NCBI GenBank assembly: GCA_025058175.1
Contig: JANXED010000001.1
Span: 304,321-368,320 of the forward strand
DNA: 64,000 nt
Source of the DNA: Candidatus Calditenuaceae archaeon
GTDB taxonomy: Archaea; Thermoproteota; Nitrososphaeria_A; Caldarchaeales; Calditenuaceae
Reading direction: 5' to 3'
The notes beneath the pieces are model-generated. The model searched no databases, was not told the origin of the DNA, and saw nothing but the letters and a program-made list of their open reading frames with translations. The position numbers and the translations under genes are program-made. Shown in pieces: positions 8,576-17,114 of the stretch; the first letter of the stretch is position 1, and each line of letters begins with the position of its first letter.

Positions 8576-9379
8576 TCACTTGATGTAGGAGGGCCTGTCC
8601 TCCTGCTCCTCGTACTCGGCTTCAAGCCTCCTGACCAGCTCCTTGAGGTCCTCGTCGCTCTCCACCAGCGAGTTGACTTTGCTCTCGAAGATCGTCGCGT
8701 CGAAGTAAAGCCTCTCCAGCCTCAGCGGGACCTCCACGATGGACGCGAGCTTCTCCAGGACCGCGAGTACCGCCCTCGGGTTCGGGATGTTCAGATACGA
8801 GGGCACGTGCCCCCAGAGCGAGACCGCCTCGAGCCCCCTCAGCGCGGAGTTGTGCATGATGAAGCTGTGCATCGAGGCCGGCCCCCTGTAGTTGGACGGG
8901 TTAAGGCCGTGGAGCATGCACTTCGCGTAGAGCCGCTCACTGGTCGTCAGGAACGAGATCCTCACGGGCTTGGTGTGGGGAGTCCTGTCGATGAGTCCGC
9001 CGACCGTCACCAGCAGCCTCGACCCGACGGAGTCCATGAGCTCGAAGAGGTTGTCGATGAACTCCTTCCAGCTGTGGGAGAGCTCGTACCCGCTCACCAG
9101 CACCAAGTCCCTGTCCTTCTTTATCGCGTAGTGGATCTCGAACGCCGGCATCTTCAGCTCCCTGATGAAACCTCCCTCGATCGTGACGATCGGCCTGTGC
9201 TGCGTGTGATCGATCAGGTCGGAGACCTCCATCCTACCCATTTCCGCGGCGCCCTCGGACTCCCTGAGGTACGCGAGGGCGAGCGTCGAGACGTTCCCCG
9301 CGTCGGCCCAGCCCCCGAACCCGACGATCGTGATCGGGTCCCTCAGCTGCGGCACCTTGATCAGGTTGAGCCTCTTCAA
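8576..9379 (-). CDS. PAC2 family protein (proteasome assembly chaperone-like)
   Basis: Protein of 267 residues of the PAC2 family. Typical features are the early VGFGGWADAGN stretch, a middle segment of the form YRGPASMHSFI, and the strand/helix around GHVPSYLNIPNPRA. The family includes eukaryotic proteasome assembly chaperones and archaeal homologues that bind proteasome components; the exact role in archaea is not settled. The C-terminus is strongly charged and acidic. TTG at 9379 is about 26 nt downstream of a CCTTTTAG box on the minus strand, so the transcript is probably leaderless. Confidence 0.85.
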   Translation of the reverse strand: MKRLNLIKVPQLRDPITIVGFGGWADAGNVSTLALAYLRESEGAAEMGRMEVSDLIDHTQHRPIVTIEGGFIRELKMPAFEIHYAIKKDRDLVLVSGYELSHSWKEFIDNLFELMDSVGSRLLVTVGGLIDRTPHTKPVRISFLTTSERLYAKCMLHGLNPSNYRGPASMHSFIMHNSALRGLEAVSLWGHVPSYLNIPNPRAVLAVLEKLASIVEVPLRLERLYFDATIFESKVNSLVESDEDLKELVRRLEAEYEEQEDRPSYIK

Positions 9380-9446
9380 CCCCAGAGACGACTATGGGCC
9401 GGTCTAAAAGGTCTTGTGTTGATAAAAGGCGATCCGATTCCTGGTC

Positions 9447-10301
9447 CTACGAGACGCGGCCGCTGATGTACGCCTCGGTCCTCGAGTCCTTCGGGGACGT
9501 GAAGATCTCCTTCGTCGGCCCGAACTCGATCAACCTGCCAATGAGGTTCTCGTCGGGCATCATAACCGCGGTGTAGTCCGAGACCCTGGCGGCCTGCTGC
9601 ATGTTGTGGGTCACGATGATGATGGTGTAGTCGTGCTTGAGGGCGACCAGCAGCCTCTCGATCTTCGAGGTGGATATCGGGTCGAGGGAGACGGTCGGTT
9701 CGTCGAGGAGCAGGACCTCGGGCTCGACTGCCAAGGCCCTCGCGATGCAGAGCCTCTGCTGCTGGCCTCCGGAGAGGGAGTAGGCATGGGCGTCGAGCCT
9801 GTCCTTCACCTCGTCCCAGAGCGCCGCCTTCACGAGCGCCTCCTGGACCCTCTTCCTGAGCTCGTCCTTGGTGAGCTTGAACCCGTTCACCCTCAGCCCG
9901 AACGCGACGTTATCAAAAATGCTCATGGGGAACGGGTTCGGCCGCTGAAAGACCATCCCGATCCGCGACCTGATGTAGACCGGGTCGACGTCCCTCGAAT
10001 AGATGTCGATCCCGTTGAAGAGGACCTTTCCACTTACGAGCGCGCCGGGTATCAGGTCGTTCATCCTGTTCAGGGACCTGAGGAGCGTAGACTTACCGCA
10101 GCCCGACGGCCCTATGATCGCGGTGATCGCGTTCCTCCTGAACTTTATGCTGATGTCCTCGATCGCGACCCGACCGTGATAGGAGACCGAGAGGTCCTCC
10201 GTTAGTATCGCCGCGTCCTTCTCCACGACTTCTCCCACCTCGTCCTTCCTCTCTGAGATGATAACCTTTATCCGCTCTAGGACCTCCTCCTCGGCGGTCA
10301 C
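9447..10301 (-). CDS. pstB: Phosphate ABC transporter ATP-binding protein
   Basis: ATPase of 284 residues that powers phosphate uptake. It shows Walker A GPSGCGKS (64-71), Q-loop [10 protein letters not shown], signature LSGGQQQR and Walker [21 protein letters not shown] is characteristic of PstB. The frame stays open to 10694, but that extra stretch lies inside pstA and is Arg/Gly-rich shadow sequence; I start at GTG 10301, which overlaps the pstA stop as GTGA. About 30 residues precede the usual PstB N-terminus. It is last in pstC-A-B, with pstS upstream. Confidence 0.95.
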   Translation of the reverse strand: MTAEEEVLERIKVIISERKDEVGEVVEKDAAILTEDLSVSYHGRVAIEDISIKFRRNAITAIIGPSGCGKSTLLRSLNRMNDLIPGALVSGKVLFNGIDIYSRDVDPVYIRSRIGMVFQRPNPFPMSIFDNVAFGLRVNGFKLTKDELRKRVQEALVKAALWDEVKDRLDAHAYSLSGGQQQRLCIARALAVEPEVLLLDEPTVSLDPISTSKIERLLVALKHDYTIIIVTHNMQQAARVSDYTAVMMPDENLIGRLIEFGPTKEIFTSPKDSRTEAYISGRVS

Positions 10302-11194
10302 GTCGCCTCGAGCCTCCTGTACAGTCTGTACCTCAAGTAAATTGCGGCTGAGTTGAGGGCCAGTAGGATCAGCAGCAGGACGATTATAGCCGCCGCGGAG
10401 AGCTCTTGGAAGGCCGGCAGGGGCCTCGAGATCCAGTTGAAGAGCTGAAGCGGGATCACGGTGAACCTGCTTAAGAGCGAGACCGGGTCCTCCCTGATGA
10501 AGAGGAGGCCGCTGATTATCAGTATCGGCGCCGCCTCGCCTATCGCCCTCGAGATGCCCAAGATCCCGCCCGTGAGCATCATCGGGAGGGCCCTGGGGAG
10601 GATGATCGACTTGACGACCTGGAGCCTCGTCGCCCCCAGCGCGTAGGCCCCGAACTTCAGGTCCTCCGGGACCGTCTTGATCGCCTCGACGCACGTCACC
10701 GTGACGTAGGGCAGCGTCAGTATGGCCAACGTGAAGGCCCCCGCGATCACGCTCCTCCCGAGGCCGAGCCCGTAGACCAGGAACCCGAGCCCCACGATCC
10801 CGAAGACGACCGACGGGACGCCTGCGAGGTTAGCGATGTTGTACCTGAGGACCTCCGCCCACCTCCTCCCTCCCGCGTACTCGACGAGGTAAATCGCAGA
10901 GGCGATGCTCAGGGGGATGCAGATCAGCGCTGAGAGCCCCACAGTGACGATCGTCCCTAGCACCGCCGACCTCATGCCAGCCTCCGCCGGGTTCGCCGAC
11001 GGGTACTCGGTGATCAGGTTGAGGTTGAGTCTGTCGTAACCGGTCGTCACCACGTCGAAGAGCAGGGCCGCGAGCACGGTGACGCCGAAGAAGACGCCTA
11101 GGCTCAGCACCACCGGCACGACCCTGTCGAGGGTCCTCTTGAGGTCGTTCCTCCTCTTAACCAGGTCCTCGTACCTCAGTACCTGATCTCCCAT
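10298..11194 (-). CDS. pstA: Phosphate ABC transporter permease PstA
   Basis: Integral membrane permease of 298 residues with about six transmembrane helices. The EAA-type cytoplasmic loop that contacts the ATPase reads [14 protein letters not shown], followed by the PRALP motif. The N-terminus carries a charged cytoplasmic segment before the first helix. It overlaps pstC by 19 nt and is followed by pstB with a 4-nt overlap, so the transporter subunits are coupled. Confidence 0.94.
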   Translation of the reverse strand: MGDQVLRYEDLVKRRNDLKRTLDRVVPVVLSLGVFFGVTVLAALLFDVVTTGYDRLNLNLITEYPSANPAEAGMRSAVLGTIVTVGLSALICIPLSIASAIYLVEYAGGRRWAEVLRYNIANLAGVPSVVFGIVGLGFLVYGLGLGRSVIAGAFTLAILTLPYVTVTCVEAIKTVPEDLKFGAYALGATRLQVVKSIILPRALPMMLTGGILGISRAIGEAAPILIISGLLFIREDPVSLLSRFTVIPLQLFNWISRPLPAFQELSAAAIIVLLLILLALNSAAIYLRYRLYRRLEAT

Positions 11195-12096
11195 CTCCTG
11201 ATCACCTTGAGCCCTATGAAGTTCAGGGTCGCGGTAATCACGAGTAGCAGGAGCCCGACCGCGAAGAGGGACTGGTACTCGATCGTGCCGTGGGGCGCGT
11301 CTCCGGTCGCGACCTGGGCCAGGTATGAGGTCATCGTTTGCATCGACTCGCCGAGGTTGAACGAGAGGACCGGTCTGAACCCTCCGGCTATCGCGGCTAT
11401 CATCGTCTCGCCCATCGCCCTCGCGAACGCCAGGACTATTGAAGCGACGACACCGGAGAGCGCCGCAGGCAAGACCACCCTGAAGACCACGTCGATCTTC
11501 CTCGAGCCCAACGAGTAGGCCGCGAGCCTGAGGTCATAGGGGACAGCCTTCATCGCGTCGTCGCTGATCGAGACGACGATCGGCAGCGTGAGTACGCCGA
11601 TCATCAATCCGACGGCCAGCGCGTTGTGGATGGAGAGGTCCTCCCAGAAGGCCCTCAGGAAGTTCGGGGTGACGAAGTACAGGGCGAAGTAACCGTACAC
11701 GACCGTCGGTACCCCCGAGAGCGTCTCTATTACGGGCTTCATGAAGTTCCTGAACCTTTGGGACGCGTATTCGCTAAGGTAAACGGCCGCTGCGATCCCC
11801 GCGGGTCCGGCGACCGCGATCGCGATCAGGGAGGTCATCAGCGTCGCGTTGAGCAGGGGGAGGACGCCGAAGTGCTTGTCCGCGAACAACACCGTCCACT
11901 TCGTCCCGGTCAGGAACTCGATGACGCTAACTCGCGTGAAGAAGCTGACCGACTCGACGGAGAGCGTGACGAATATCACGATCAGGGCGAGAGTCGAGAC
12001 GAGGGTCGCAGCTAAGACGACGACCATGAAGAGCTTGTCCTGTGCCCGCCTCCTCTTAACGGACCTGAGGAACTGTTCAGACGAGAGATAACCCAA
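11176..12096 (-). CDS. pstC: Phosphate ABC transporter permease PstC
   Basis: Permease of 306 residues with about six membrane helices. LTGTKWTVLFADKHFGVLPL is the periplasmic segment typical of PstC, and the EAA loop DLRLAAYSLGSRKIDV precedes a PAALSG turn. The start is TTG 12096 in GGGTTAT context. A TTATAAT-type box about 30 nt upstream, in the 44-nt gap behind pstS, suggests its own promoter in addition to read-through from pstS. Confidence 0.93.
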   Translation of the reverse strand: MGYLSSEQFLRSVKRRRAQDKLFMVVVLAATLVSTLALIVIFVTLSVESVSFFTRVSVIEFLTGTKWTVLFADKHFGVLPLLNATLMTSLIAIAVAGPAGIAAAVYLSEYASQRFRNFMKPVIETLSGVPTVVYGYFALYFVTPNFLRAFWEDLSIHNALAVGLMIGVLTLPIVVSISDDAMKAVPYDLRLAAYSLGSRKIDVVFRVVLPAALSGVVASIVLAFARAMGETMIAAIAGGFRPVLSFNLGESMQTMTSYLAQVATGDAPHGTIEYQSLFAVGLLLLVITATLNFIGLKVIRRWEIRY

Positions 12097-12140
12097 GAAT
12101 TCCCACCATAACAGAAAAAGTCGGCATTATAAGCGTTTTT

Positions 12141-13301
12141 TCAGCGCGGGCCGGCGTTCCTGAGCGTGATCTGCGTAAGCCCGAAGAGCCCGTCGGTGAC
12201 ACCGGACCTCAGCAGGTGAGCCGCTAGCTCGTAGTAGACGCTCGGGAGCGGCGTGTACTTCACCTTCTTGGCGAACTCAGCGCCTTTCTGAACGTAGAAG
12301 ATCACGAACTCCTTGAGCGCAGGCTTCTCCTCGTACTTCTTCTTGTTGACGTAGATGAACAGCGGCCTCGAGAGCGGGTACCTGAACGTCGAGACGGTCT
12401 CGTCGTTGGGCTCAACGCAGGTCGAACCGGCGACGGCGTCGTCCCTGACGGGCACGATCTTCACCTTGCCCGCGGCCTCGGCGACGTAGGCGTACGGAAT
12501 GTAACCGAGGGCGAACCGCTCAGCCGCGACTCCGGCGATCAGGACGTTGTCGTCCTCGGAGGCGACGTAGTCGGTCCTCGAGGCCTTCGCCCTGCCGACG
12601 ACCCTCTCGGTGAAGTAATCGAAGGTGCCTGAGTCGGGACCAGCTCCATACAGCTTAATAGGCTGGTCCGGCCACCCAGACCTGACCTGGCTCCACCTGG
12701 TTATCTTGCTGTCGGGCTTCCAGATCTCTCTTAATTCGGAGATCGTTATACAGTCTACCCAAGTGTTGGTCGGGTGGACGACGATGGCGAGTCCCTCGAG
12801 GGCGAGCGGTACCTCGAACCAAACGATGCCATTCTTAGCCGCTGACTCTGCCTCCGCCCTGGTTATCGGCCTAGAGGCGTCGTTGATGTCGGTCTCGCCC
12901 ACCACGAACCTCTTGAAGCCGCCTCCAGTACCGGAGATCCCGACGGATATCTTGACGCCTGGGTGGAGCTTCATAAAGGCCTCAGCCGCTGCCTCCGTGA
13001 GCGGGTAGACGGTGCTGGATCCGTCGATCTCGATCGTGCCGGTCAGCCGCGGCGGCTGTGGTGGTGGCGGCGTGAAGGTTACGGTCGCGGTCACGGTCGT
13101 CGGTTGCGTCACCGTCATCACTATCCTCTCGCCAGCGGCGGTCACCGTCTGGACCCTCGTCACGGTCACCGCTGACTGCCCCACTCCTCCTCCGACGAAG
13201 AACATCGCCACCGCTCCGACGACGAGCCCCACGACCAGCATCACCGCGGACATCACGGTCGGCATCGCTGCCTGAACTCCGGACTTGGTTCCCGACGCCA
13301 T
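12141..13301 (-). CDS. pstS: Phosphate-binding protein PstS
   Basis: Extracellular solute-binding protein of 386 residues. A hydrophobic N-terminal helix (about 15-38) anchors it, followed by a Thr/Val-rich linker of TVT repeats as seen in archaeal surface lipoprotein-like receptors. The ligand-binding core starts at GTIEIDGSSTVYPL, the phosphate loop of PstS. SGTGGGFKRF and the GAGPDSGTFDYF segment match the other phosphate-contact loops. It is the first gene of the pst run and is transcribed away from the PhoU-like gene across a 135-nt AT-rich divergent promoter. Confidence 0.93.
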   Translation of the reverse strand: MASGTKSGVQAAMPTVMSAVMLVVGLVVGAVAMFFVGGGVGQSAVTVTRVQTVTAAGERIVMTVTQPTTVTATVTFTPPPPQPPRLTGTIEIDGSSTVYPLTEAAAEAFMKLHPGVKISVGISGTGGGFKRFVVGETDINDASRPITRAEAESAAKNGIVWFEVPLALEGLAIVVHPTNTWVDCITISELREIWKPDSKITRWSQVRSGWPDQPIKLYGAGPDSGTFDYFTERVVGRAKASRTDYVASEDDNVLIAGVAAERFALGYIPYAYVAEAAGKVKIVPVRDDAVAGSTCVEPNDETVSTFRYPLSRPLFIYVNKKKYEEKPALKEFVIFYVQKGAEFAKKVKYTPLPSVYYELAAHLLRSGVTDGLFGLTQITLRNAGPR

Positions 13302-13338
13302 CTCGGCGGGCCCACGATCGCGGTCAAATAAGTAGATT

Positions 13339-13378
13339 CCCTAAATTCTATATAGACTACGCAATATTCTAAATAGAA
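13339..13378. promoter_or_regulatory. Twin palindromes in the pstS/PhoU-like divergent promoter
   Basis: TCTATATAGA (13347-13356) is a perfect palindrome, and TTCTAAATAGAA (13367-13378) has perfect 5-bp arms. Their centres are 21 bp apart, two turns of B-DNA, so a dimeric regulator could bind both on one face. A CCCTAAAT box (13339-13346) abuts the first. The site lies between pstS and the AbrB-PhoU gene, which is a natural candidate for the binding protein. Confidence 0.45.
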
Positions 13379-13402
13379 CACATACGTATCAGGCCAAACA
13401 AT

Positions 13403-13410
13403 CCCTAAAT
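13403..13410 (+). promoter_or_regulatory. CCCTAAAT promoter box of the PhoU-like gene
   Basis: CCCTAAAT ends exactly 26 nt before the ATG at 13437. The same octamer with the same 26-nt gap precedes two other genes, at 16535 and 17141. It is best read as a BRE/TATA promoter giving a leaderless mRNA. Confidence 0.5.
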
Positions 13411-13436
13411 AGTAAAGGTCTGCTCTATATATACCG

Positions 13437-14468
13437 ATGAGGGCCCATGTGAGGAGGGTCCAGCAGACTGGTGGCTCCACCCTCACGGTCTCGCTGCCGA
13501 AGCTCTGGGCCGAGAAGTTCGGTCTGAGCAGGGGGAGCGAGCTGATCGAGGTCGAGGGCGAGGACGGACCGCTGATCCTGATGCCGAGGGAGGCGGTGCT
13601 CTCGGAAGGAGAGCTGGTCATCGAGCCCGGGACCACGCTGGAGCAGGCGACGAGGCGGTTGATCTCGCTCTACTTAGCCGGGTATGAGACGATCGTCGTG
13701 AGGGAGAGGGGAGGAGTGGCGATACAGAGGGCGCTGAAGAACCTGATCAGGAGGTGGCTGGTCGGCGTCGAGGTGGTCGACGAGAGGTTGGACGGGATGG
13801 TCCTGAGCGTGATGAGGCTCTACGAGAACCTGACGCCGCTGACCGTGCTCGAGCGGATGGGGACGATGGCGGCCAACATGGTCCACGACAGCCTCTCGCT
13901 GCTGGAGGACCCGTCGCCGGAAGAGGCAGCGGACCTGCTCGACCGGGACGATGAGGTCGACCGGTTCTACCACTACCTCCTCAGGTGCGTGAACGTGTCC
14001 CTGATAGACCCTAGGACCCTGAAGGCCGTAGAGGTGGGTGACCCGCAGGCCCTGATTGGTTACACACTGGTTGCGAGGAGCTTCGAGAGGGTCGCCGACC
14101 ACGCGACGACGATCGCCTCGATCTCGCTCGACAAGTCCTGGTCCTTCGACCCAATAAGCGACTTCTACCCGATCTGTCTCGAGTCGGAGCGAGCTTTCAG
14201 GAGGGCCGTCGACTTGGTCCTGAGGCCTGACCAGAGGGTGGCGTTGAGGTCCCTCGAGGAGACCGACGAGCTGCTCGCCAAGCTGGAGTCAGGGTTCTCC
14301 GAAGTCCAGGCGAAGTGCACGAGGAACGACCCGATGGTCTTGTACAGGATGCTCTTCGACAACGTGAAGAGGGTCGTCGAGTACTCGATGGACGTCTACG
14401 AGATCGCGCTCAACCTCACTACGCCTAAGCCCAAGCTCGTGTCTACGAGGCGCTCCGGGCCCACCTGA
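13437..14468 (+). CDS. AbrB-PhoU fusion, phosphate-response regulator
   Basis: Protein of 343 residues. The first 50 residues form an AbrB/SpoVT-like swapped-hairpin DNA-binding domain (QTGGSTLTVSLPKLWAEKFG). The rest is helical with two PhoU-like repeats, including YENLTPLTVLERMG and ARSFERVADHATTIAS, the latter holding the E..D-type metal-binding motif. Such AbrB-PhoU fusions are known in archaea and are thought to link phosphate status to transcription. It faces away from pstS, which strongly suggests control of the pst genes. No start ambiguity: the ATG follows a TATA-type box. Confidence 0.88.
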   Translation: MRAHVRRVQQTGGSTLTVSLPKLWAEKFGLSRGSELIEVEGEDGPLILMPREAVLSEGELVIEPGTTLEQATRRLISLYLAGYETIVVRERGGVAIQRALKNLIRRWLVGVEVVDERLDGMVLSVMRLYENLTPLTVLERMGTMAANMVHDSLSLLEDPSPEEAADLLDRDDEVDRFYHYLLRCVNVSLIDPRTLKAVEVGDPQALIGYTLVARSFERVADHATTIASISLDKSWSFDPISDFYPICLESERAFRRAVDLVLRPDQRVALRSLEETDELLAKLESGFSEVQAKCTRNDPMVLYRMLFDNVKRVVEYSMDVYEIALNLTTPKPKLVSTRRSGPT

Positions 14469-14480
14469 GTACGGTGCGGG

Positions 14481-14633
14481 TCACCTCTTGACGTACTTCA
14501 CTGGATCCCTCCTGAACTGGTCGAGGCACTGCTGCCTACAGAAGTAGTACGTCACGCCCTGATACGTGTACGCGAACTTGCTGGACCTCTCGTCGACCTT
14601 CATGCCGCAGACCGGGTCTACCGCCACGGGCAC
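14481..14633 (-). CDS. YHS-domain mini-protein
   Basis: A short gene of 50 residues starting at GTG 14633 (a second GTG is at 14627). It reads as a single YHS domain: DPVCGMKVD at the front and YYFCRQQCLDQF later, ending with a conserved-looking DPVKYV. YHS domains are Cys-containing metal- or heavy-metal-linked modules found in copper and heavy metal proteins. It lies between the PhoU-like gene (converging) and an ECF S component. The Cys pattern is C, then CX3C, enough to bind a metal ion. Function unknown. Confidence 0.8.
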   Translation of the reverse strand: MPVAVDPVCGMKVDERSSKFAYTYQGVTYYFCRQQCLDQFRRDPVKYVKR

Positions 14634-14684
14634 ACCTTGACTGATGTTGTTATAAGGCTTGTCCGTCGGGTTATCGGCCGACTC

Positions 14685-15299
14685 TCAGGCGTACCAGGGC
14701 CTCCAGTTGCCCCCTAAAGCCCCGGACCTCTTGATCGCGTCGATGACGGCCACCGAGGCGCCGATGCTGAGGACCGTGTGGAGGGCGTTGTAGAACGCTG
14801 TGTGGAGAAGGACCAGCGCTAGCCCGTGGTGGTCGGGGTTGAGGGGCGTTCCAGTGAAGGCCGAGAGCGTCGAGACCGCGAACTGCAGGAAGTCCGGGAA
14901 GAACACCATCAGCACTAAGTAGTTGGCCGCGCTCATAACCGCGACCCTCGAGAGGAGGCCGGTCGTCCAGCCTGCGACCTTCACAATCGGGAGAGTGCTC
15001 CTCCTCGTGAGGCGGGAGAAGGCCCAGATCCCCCCGACTGTGGAGATCACCGCTAGGAACTTCATCAGCGGGCCGAGCGGCGAGAACTGGCCTATGAGCA
15101 GCAGTCCGAGGAAGTAGATCGTGGAGGCCAAGAGGCCCACGGAGGGGCCGAAGCCCAGCGCTGCTACGAAGGCCGGGACCTCAGCCAGGTCGAACCTGAG
15201 GAAGGGGATCGGGGGGTAGGAGAAGCTCAGCGGGAGTACCGTCATCGTGGCCGAGATAACGCCGAGTGAGGCTCCGGTCGCGGTTCTTAAGGCGTCCAC
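14685..15299 (-). CDS. ECF transporter S component-like membrane protein (copy 1)
   Basis: Membrane protein of 204 residues with about five to six hydrophobic segments. PIPFLRFDLAEVP near residue 31 followed by FGPSVGLLAS is the pattern of the riboflavin-type (RibU-like) ECF substrate-binding subunits. Such proteins capture a vitamin and work with a shared EcfT-EcfA energising module, none of which is in the window. A paralogue lies at 15834 on the other strand, with an ArsR gene between. The 18-bp palindrome just upstream (15321-15338) probably controls it. Substrate not determined. Confidence 0.75.
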   Translation of the reverse strand: MDALRTATGASLGVISATMTVLPLSFSYPPIPFLRFDLAEVPAFVAALGFGPSVGLLASTIYFLGLLLIGQFSPLGPLMKFLAVISTVGGIWAFSRLTRRSTLPIVKVAGWTTGLLSRVAVMSAANYLVLMVFFPDFLQFAVSTLSAFTGTPLNPDHHGLALVLLHTAFYNALHTVLSIGASVAVIDAIKRSGALGGNWRPWYA

Positions 15300-15320
15300 G
15301 CCCTTACGTCACGTTACCAA

Positions 15321-15338
15321 CTACTCAATATTGAGTAG
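15321..15338. promoter_or_regulatory. 18-bp perfect palindrome, likely ArsR operator
   Basis: CTACTCAATATTGAGTAG is a perfect palindrome. It lies 22 nt before the start of the minus-strand membrane protein gene, where its promoter must be, and about 110 nt upstream of the ArsR gene. Its size and symmetry suit a winged-helix dimer of ArsR type. Confidence 0.6.
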
Positions 15339-15446
15339 ATAACCCGTTTTGGGTAGTACGGTTATGTTATTATGGTTCGGTCAGAAAGAGGGGACTTCGC
15401 GACTTCGGTGGAAACATTATTATTGGTAGAGTGATAACTGAATCAC

Positions 15447-15740
15447 GTGAACGGTGAGGAGAACGGCCTGAGGGACTTGGCGAGGGTACTGAGCGCTTTG
15501 GGTAACATCACCAGGTTGCGGATCCTCAAGCTGGTCTCTGAAACTGACAGGCCGCTTCACATCAAGGCGCTCTCGAGGGCCCTCAAGGTCCGGTACAGCG
15601 CGGTCTACAGGCACGTCGTGACGCTCAAGAAGGCTGGGATCGTGACCGTTCATGAGGTCGGGAGGTCCCGCGTCGTTGCGATCCGTCGTAAGAGGGAGTT
15701 AGATGATTTGCTAAAGATCGTTGAATCATTTGCGAGATAG
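15447..15740 (+). CDS. ArsR-family winged-helix regulator
   Basis: Protein of 97 residues with an ArsR-like winged helix throughout: ALGNITRLRILKLV (helix 2), HIKALSRALKVRYSAVYRHV (recognition helix) and a wing around VTVHEVGRSRVV. No ArsR metal-site CXC motif is present, so it probably responds to something other than a metal or lacks a ligand site. It lies between two ECF S-component paralogues, one on each side, and likely regulates both. GTG at 15447 is the start. Confidence 0.85.
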   Translation: MNGEENGLRDLARVLSALGNITRLRILKLVSETDRPLHIKALSRALKVRYSAVYRHVVTLKKAGIVTVHEVGRSRVVAIRRKRELDDLLKIVESFAR

Positions 15741-15750
15741 TGATCAACAG

Positions 15751-15790
15751 CTTAGCAGAGAATGATTACGTTTACCAAACCTTTGCTAAG
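15751..15790. repeat. Inverted repeat between ArsR and ECF S-component genes
   Basis: CTTAGCAGAG (15751-15760) and CTTTGCTAAG (15781-15790) form 10-bp arms with one mismatch and a 20-nt loop. It starts 10 nt after the ArsR stop and ends 43 nt before the next ATG. It could be an mRNA hairpin that ends ArsR transcription, or a second operator. Confidence 0.4.
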
Positions 15791-15833
15791 TTATTAACAA
15801 ATCTTAAATTGGTCATTTTCGCAGTCGTGAACG

Positions 15834-16487
15834 ATGGACCAGCAGCTCGATAGGATGCCCAAATCGATCTGGATCGCTGGCGTAGCGGCGCTGGGCGGTG
15901 CGGCGATCGCAGCGGGCATAGCTAGGCTGAGCACTCCGTTCCCGCTGCTGCCGTTCCTGAGGTTCGACGCCGCGGAGATCTTCGACGTCCTCTCGATGCT
16001 GATCTTCGGGCCGATCGGTGGTGTGGTGACGACGTTGGCCCACTGGTACGGTCTCATACTCAACGGCGGTGCGTTCGTGCCGGGCGTCGGCGAGACGATG
16101 AAGCTGACCGCGGTCCTCTCGATGCTGCTGGGCCTCTTTCTAGGCGTGAGGCTGAGCAAGGGGTCGATCTGGTGGGGGATCGTCGGCGCGATCGCCTCTA
16201 GGACGCTCGTCATGGCCCTGGTGACCTTCCTGCTCTACTACGTGCTTTTGCCTGGCGTCTACCTGCCCTTCGGCGCGAGGGCGCTCCAGAGGGTCGGGAT
16301 CACGGTGCAGGGCGAGCTGACGCTCGCGTTGCTGATGACGGTCCTGAACGCGGTCTTCAACCTGCTCCACGTCTTCGTCAGCATCCTCCCTGCTTACGCG
16401 ATCCACCGCTCAGTCATGAGGGCGCTGCCGTTCTTCAACAGGTACTCGTGGATCCCCGCGAACGCGAAGAAGGCCCTGCCGGGCTGA
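15834..16487 (+). CDS. ECF transporter S component-like membrane protein (copy 2)
   Basis: Membrane protein of 217 residues, a paralogue of the protein at 14685. It repeats the same signature as LLPFLRFDAAEIFDVLS followed by FGPIGGVV, with about six hydrophobic segments and a basic C-terminal tail. The family binds vitamins or related small molecules for ECF transporters, with RibU as the nearest type by motif. ATG at 15834 is used. It is the third gene of the ArsR-centred cluster. Confidence 0.75.
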   Translation: MDQQLDRMPKSIWIAGVAALGGAAIAAGIARLSTPFPLLPFLRFDAAEIFDVLSMLIFGPIGGVVTTLAHWYGLILNGGAFVPGVGETMKLTAVLSMLLGLFLGVRLSKGSIWWGIVGAIASRTLVMALVTFLLYYVLLPGVYLPFGARALQRVGITVQGELTLALLMTVLNAVFNLLHVFVSILPAYAIHRSVMRALPFFNRYSWIPANAKKALPG

Positions 16488-16500
16488 GGCTCCCCCTGAA

Positions 16501-16508
16501 CCCTAAAT
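16501..16508 (+). promoter_or_regulatory. CCCTAAAT promoter box of the methyltransferase gene
   Basis: The octamer ends 26 nt before ATG 16535, the same distance as at 13403 and 17107. It fixes the methyltransferase start at 16535 rather than at the upstream in-frame codon 16448, which lies inside the previous gene. Confidence 0.5.
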
Positions 16509-16534
16509 TCACCTCGTTTTCCGTTATCTCGCAG

Positions 16535-17104
16535 ATGAGGCGGAGGCTCAACCCCTTCGTGCCTTCGCCACGCGACGTCCTGGTGAGGGCCCTGAGTGAG
16601 GCGGGAGTCTGGCCTGACTCGTCCCTGGTCGACCTCGGCAGCGGCGACGGCAGGGTGCCGATGCTCGCGGCGAAGGAGTTCAGGGCTAAGGCGGTGGGCG
16701 TCGAGATCGACGGCGTCCTCGTCGAGCACGCGGAGCGAACGAGGCGGGCTTTGGGGCTGAGAGGGGCTAGGTTCGTCGAGGCCGACGCCAGAAGCGTCGA
16801 TCTGAGCTCAGTGAACTTCGTCTTTACGTACCTCACGACGGACGCCCTCGAGGCGATCAAGCCCGCGCTCCTGACCGCGGACAAGGACGCGCTGGTAATC
16901 GCGCACGGCTATCCTGTGAAGGGATGGACGCCCACGGAGGTCCTGAGGATCTGGTCCAGCTCGACGGGAAAGCACCACGTCTTCTACCTCTACAGGATCG
17001 AAGACGCACTTAGGGCTCGGGTCTCCGAGGCGCGTTCGCTGGGAGCTGTCGGTGGTGCCGCTGGTAGTCGGTTACGCGTCGCGTCGCTGTTCGAGAACAC
17101 GTAA
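16535..17104 (+). CDS. Class I SAM-dependent methyltransferase
   Basis: Protein of 189 residues from ATG 16535. SLVDLGSGDGRVPMLAA is motif I of class I methyltransferases and AVGVEIDG is the acidic end of strand 2; YLTTDALEAIKP sits where motif IV/V is expected. The fold resembles small archaeal proteins annotated as lysine or tRNA methyltransferases, but the substrate cannot be read from the sequence. The frame stays open upstream to 16448, but that part overlaps the membrane protein gene and precedes the promoter box, so I exclude it. Confidence 0.8.
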   Translation: MRRRLNPFVPSPRDVLVRALSEAGVWPDSSLVDLGSGDGRVPMLAAKEFRAKAVGVEIDGVLVEHAERTRRALGLRGARFVEADARSVDLSSVNFVFTYLTTDALEAIKPALLTADKDALVIAHGYPVKGWTPTEVLRIWSSSTGKHHVFYLYRIEDALRARVSEARSLGAVGGAAGSRLRVASLFENT

Positions 17105-17106
17105 AA

Positions 17107-17114
17107 CCCTAAAT
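17107..17114 (+). promoter_or_regulatory. CCCTAAAT promoter box of the Dps-like gene
   Basis: The octamer ends 26 nt before ATG 17141, as in the two other cases. Leaderless transcription is the simplest reading. Confidence 0.5.

Noticed and set aside
10302..10694. N-terminal extension of the pstB frame
   Set aside because: It overlaps pstA in a shadow frame with Arg/Gly-rich text; GTG 10301 fits the operon and homologue starts.
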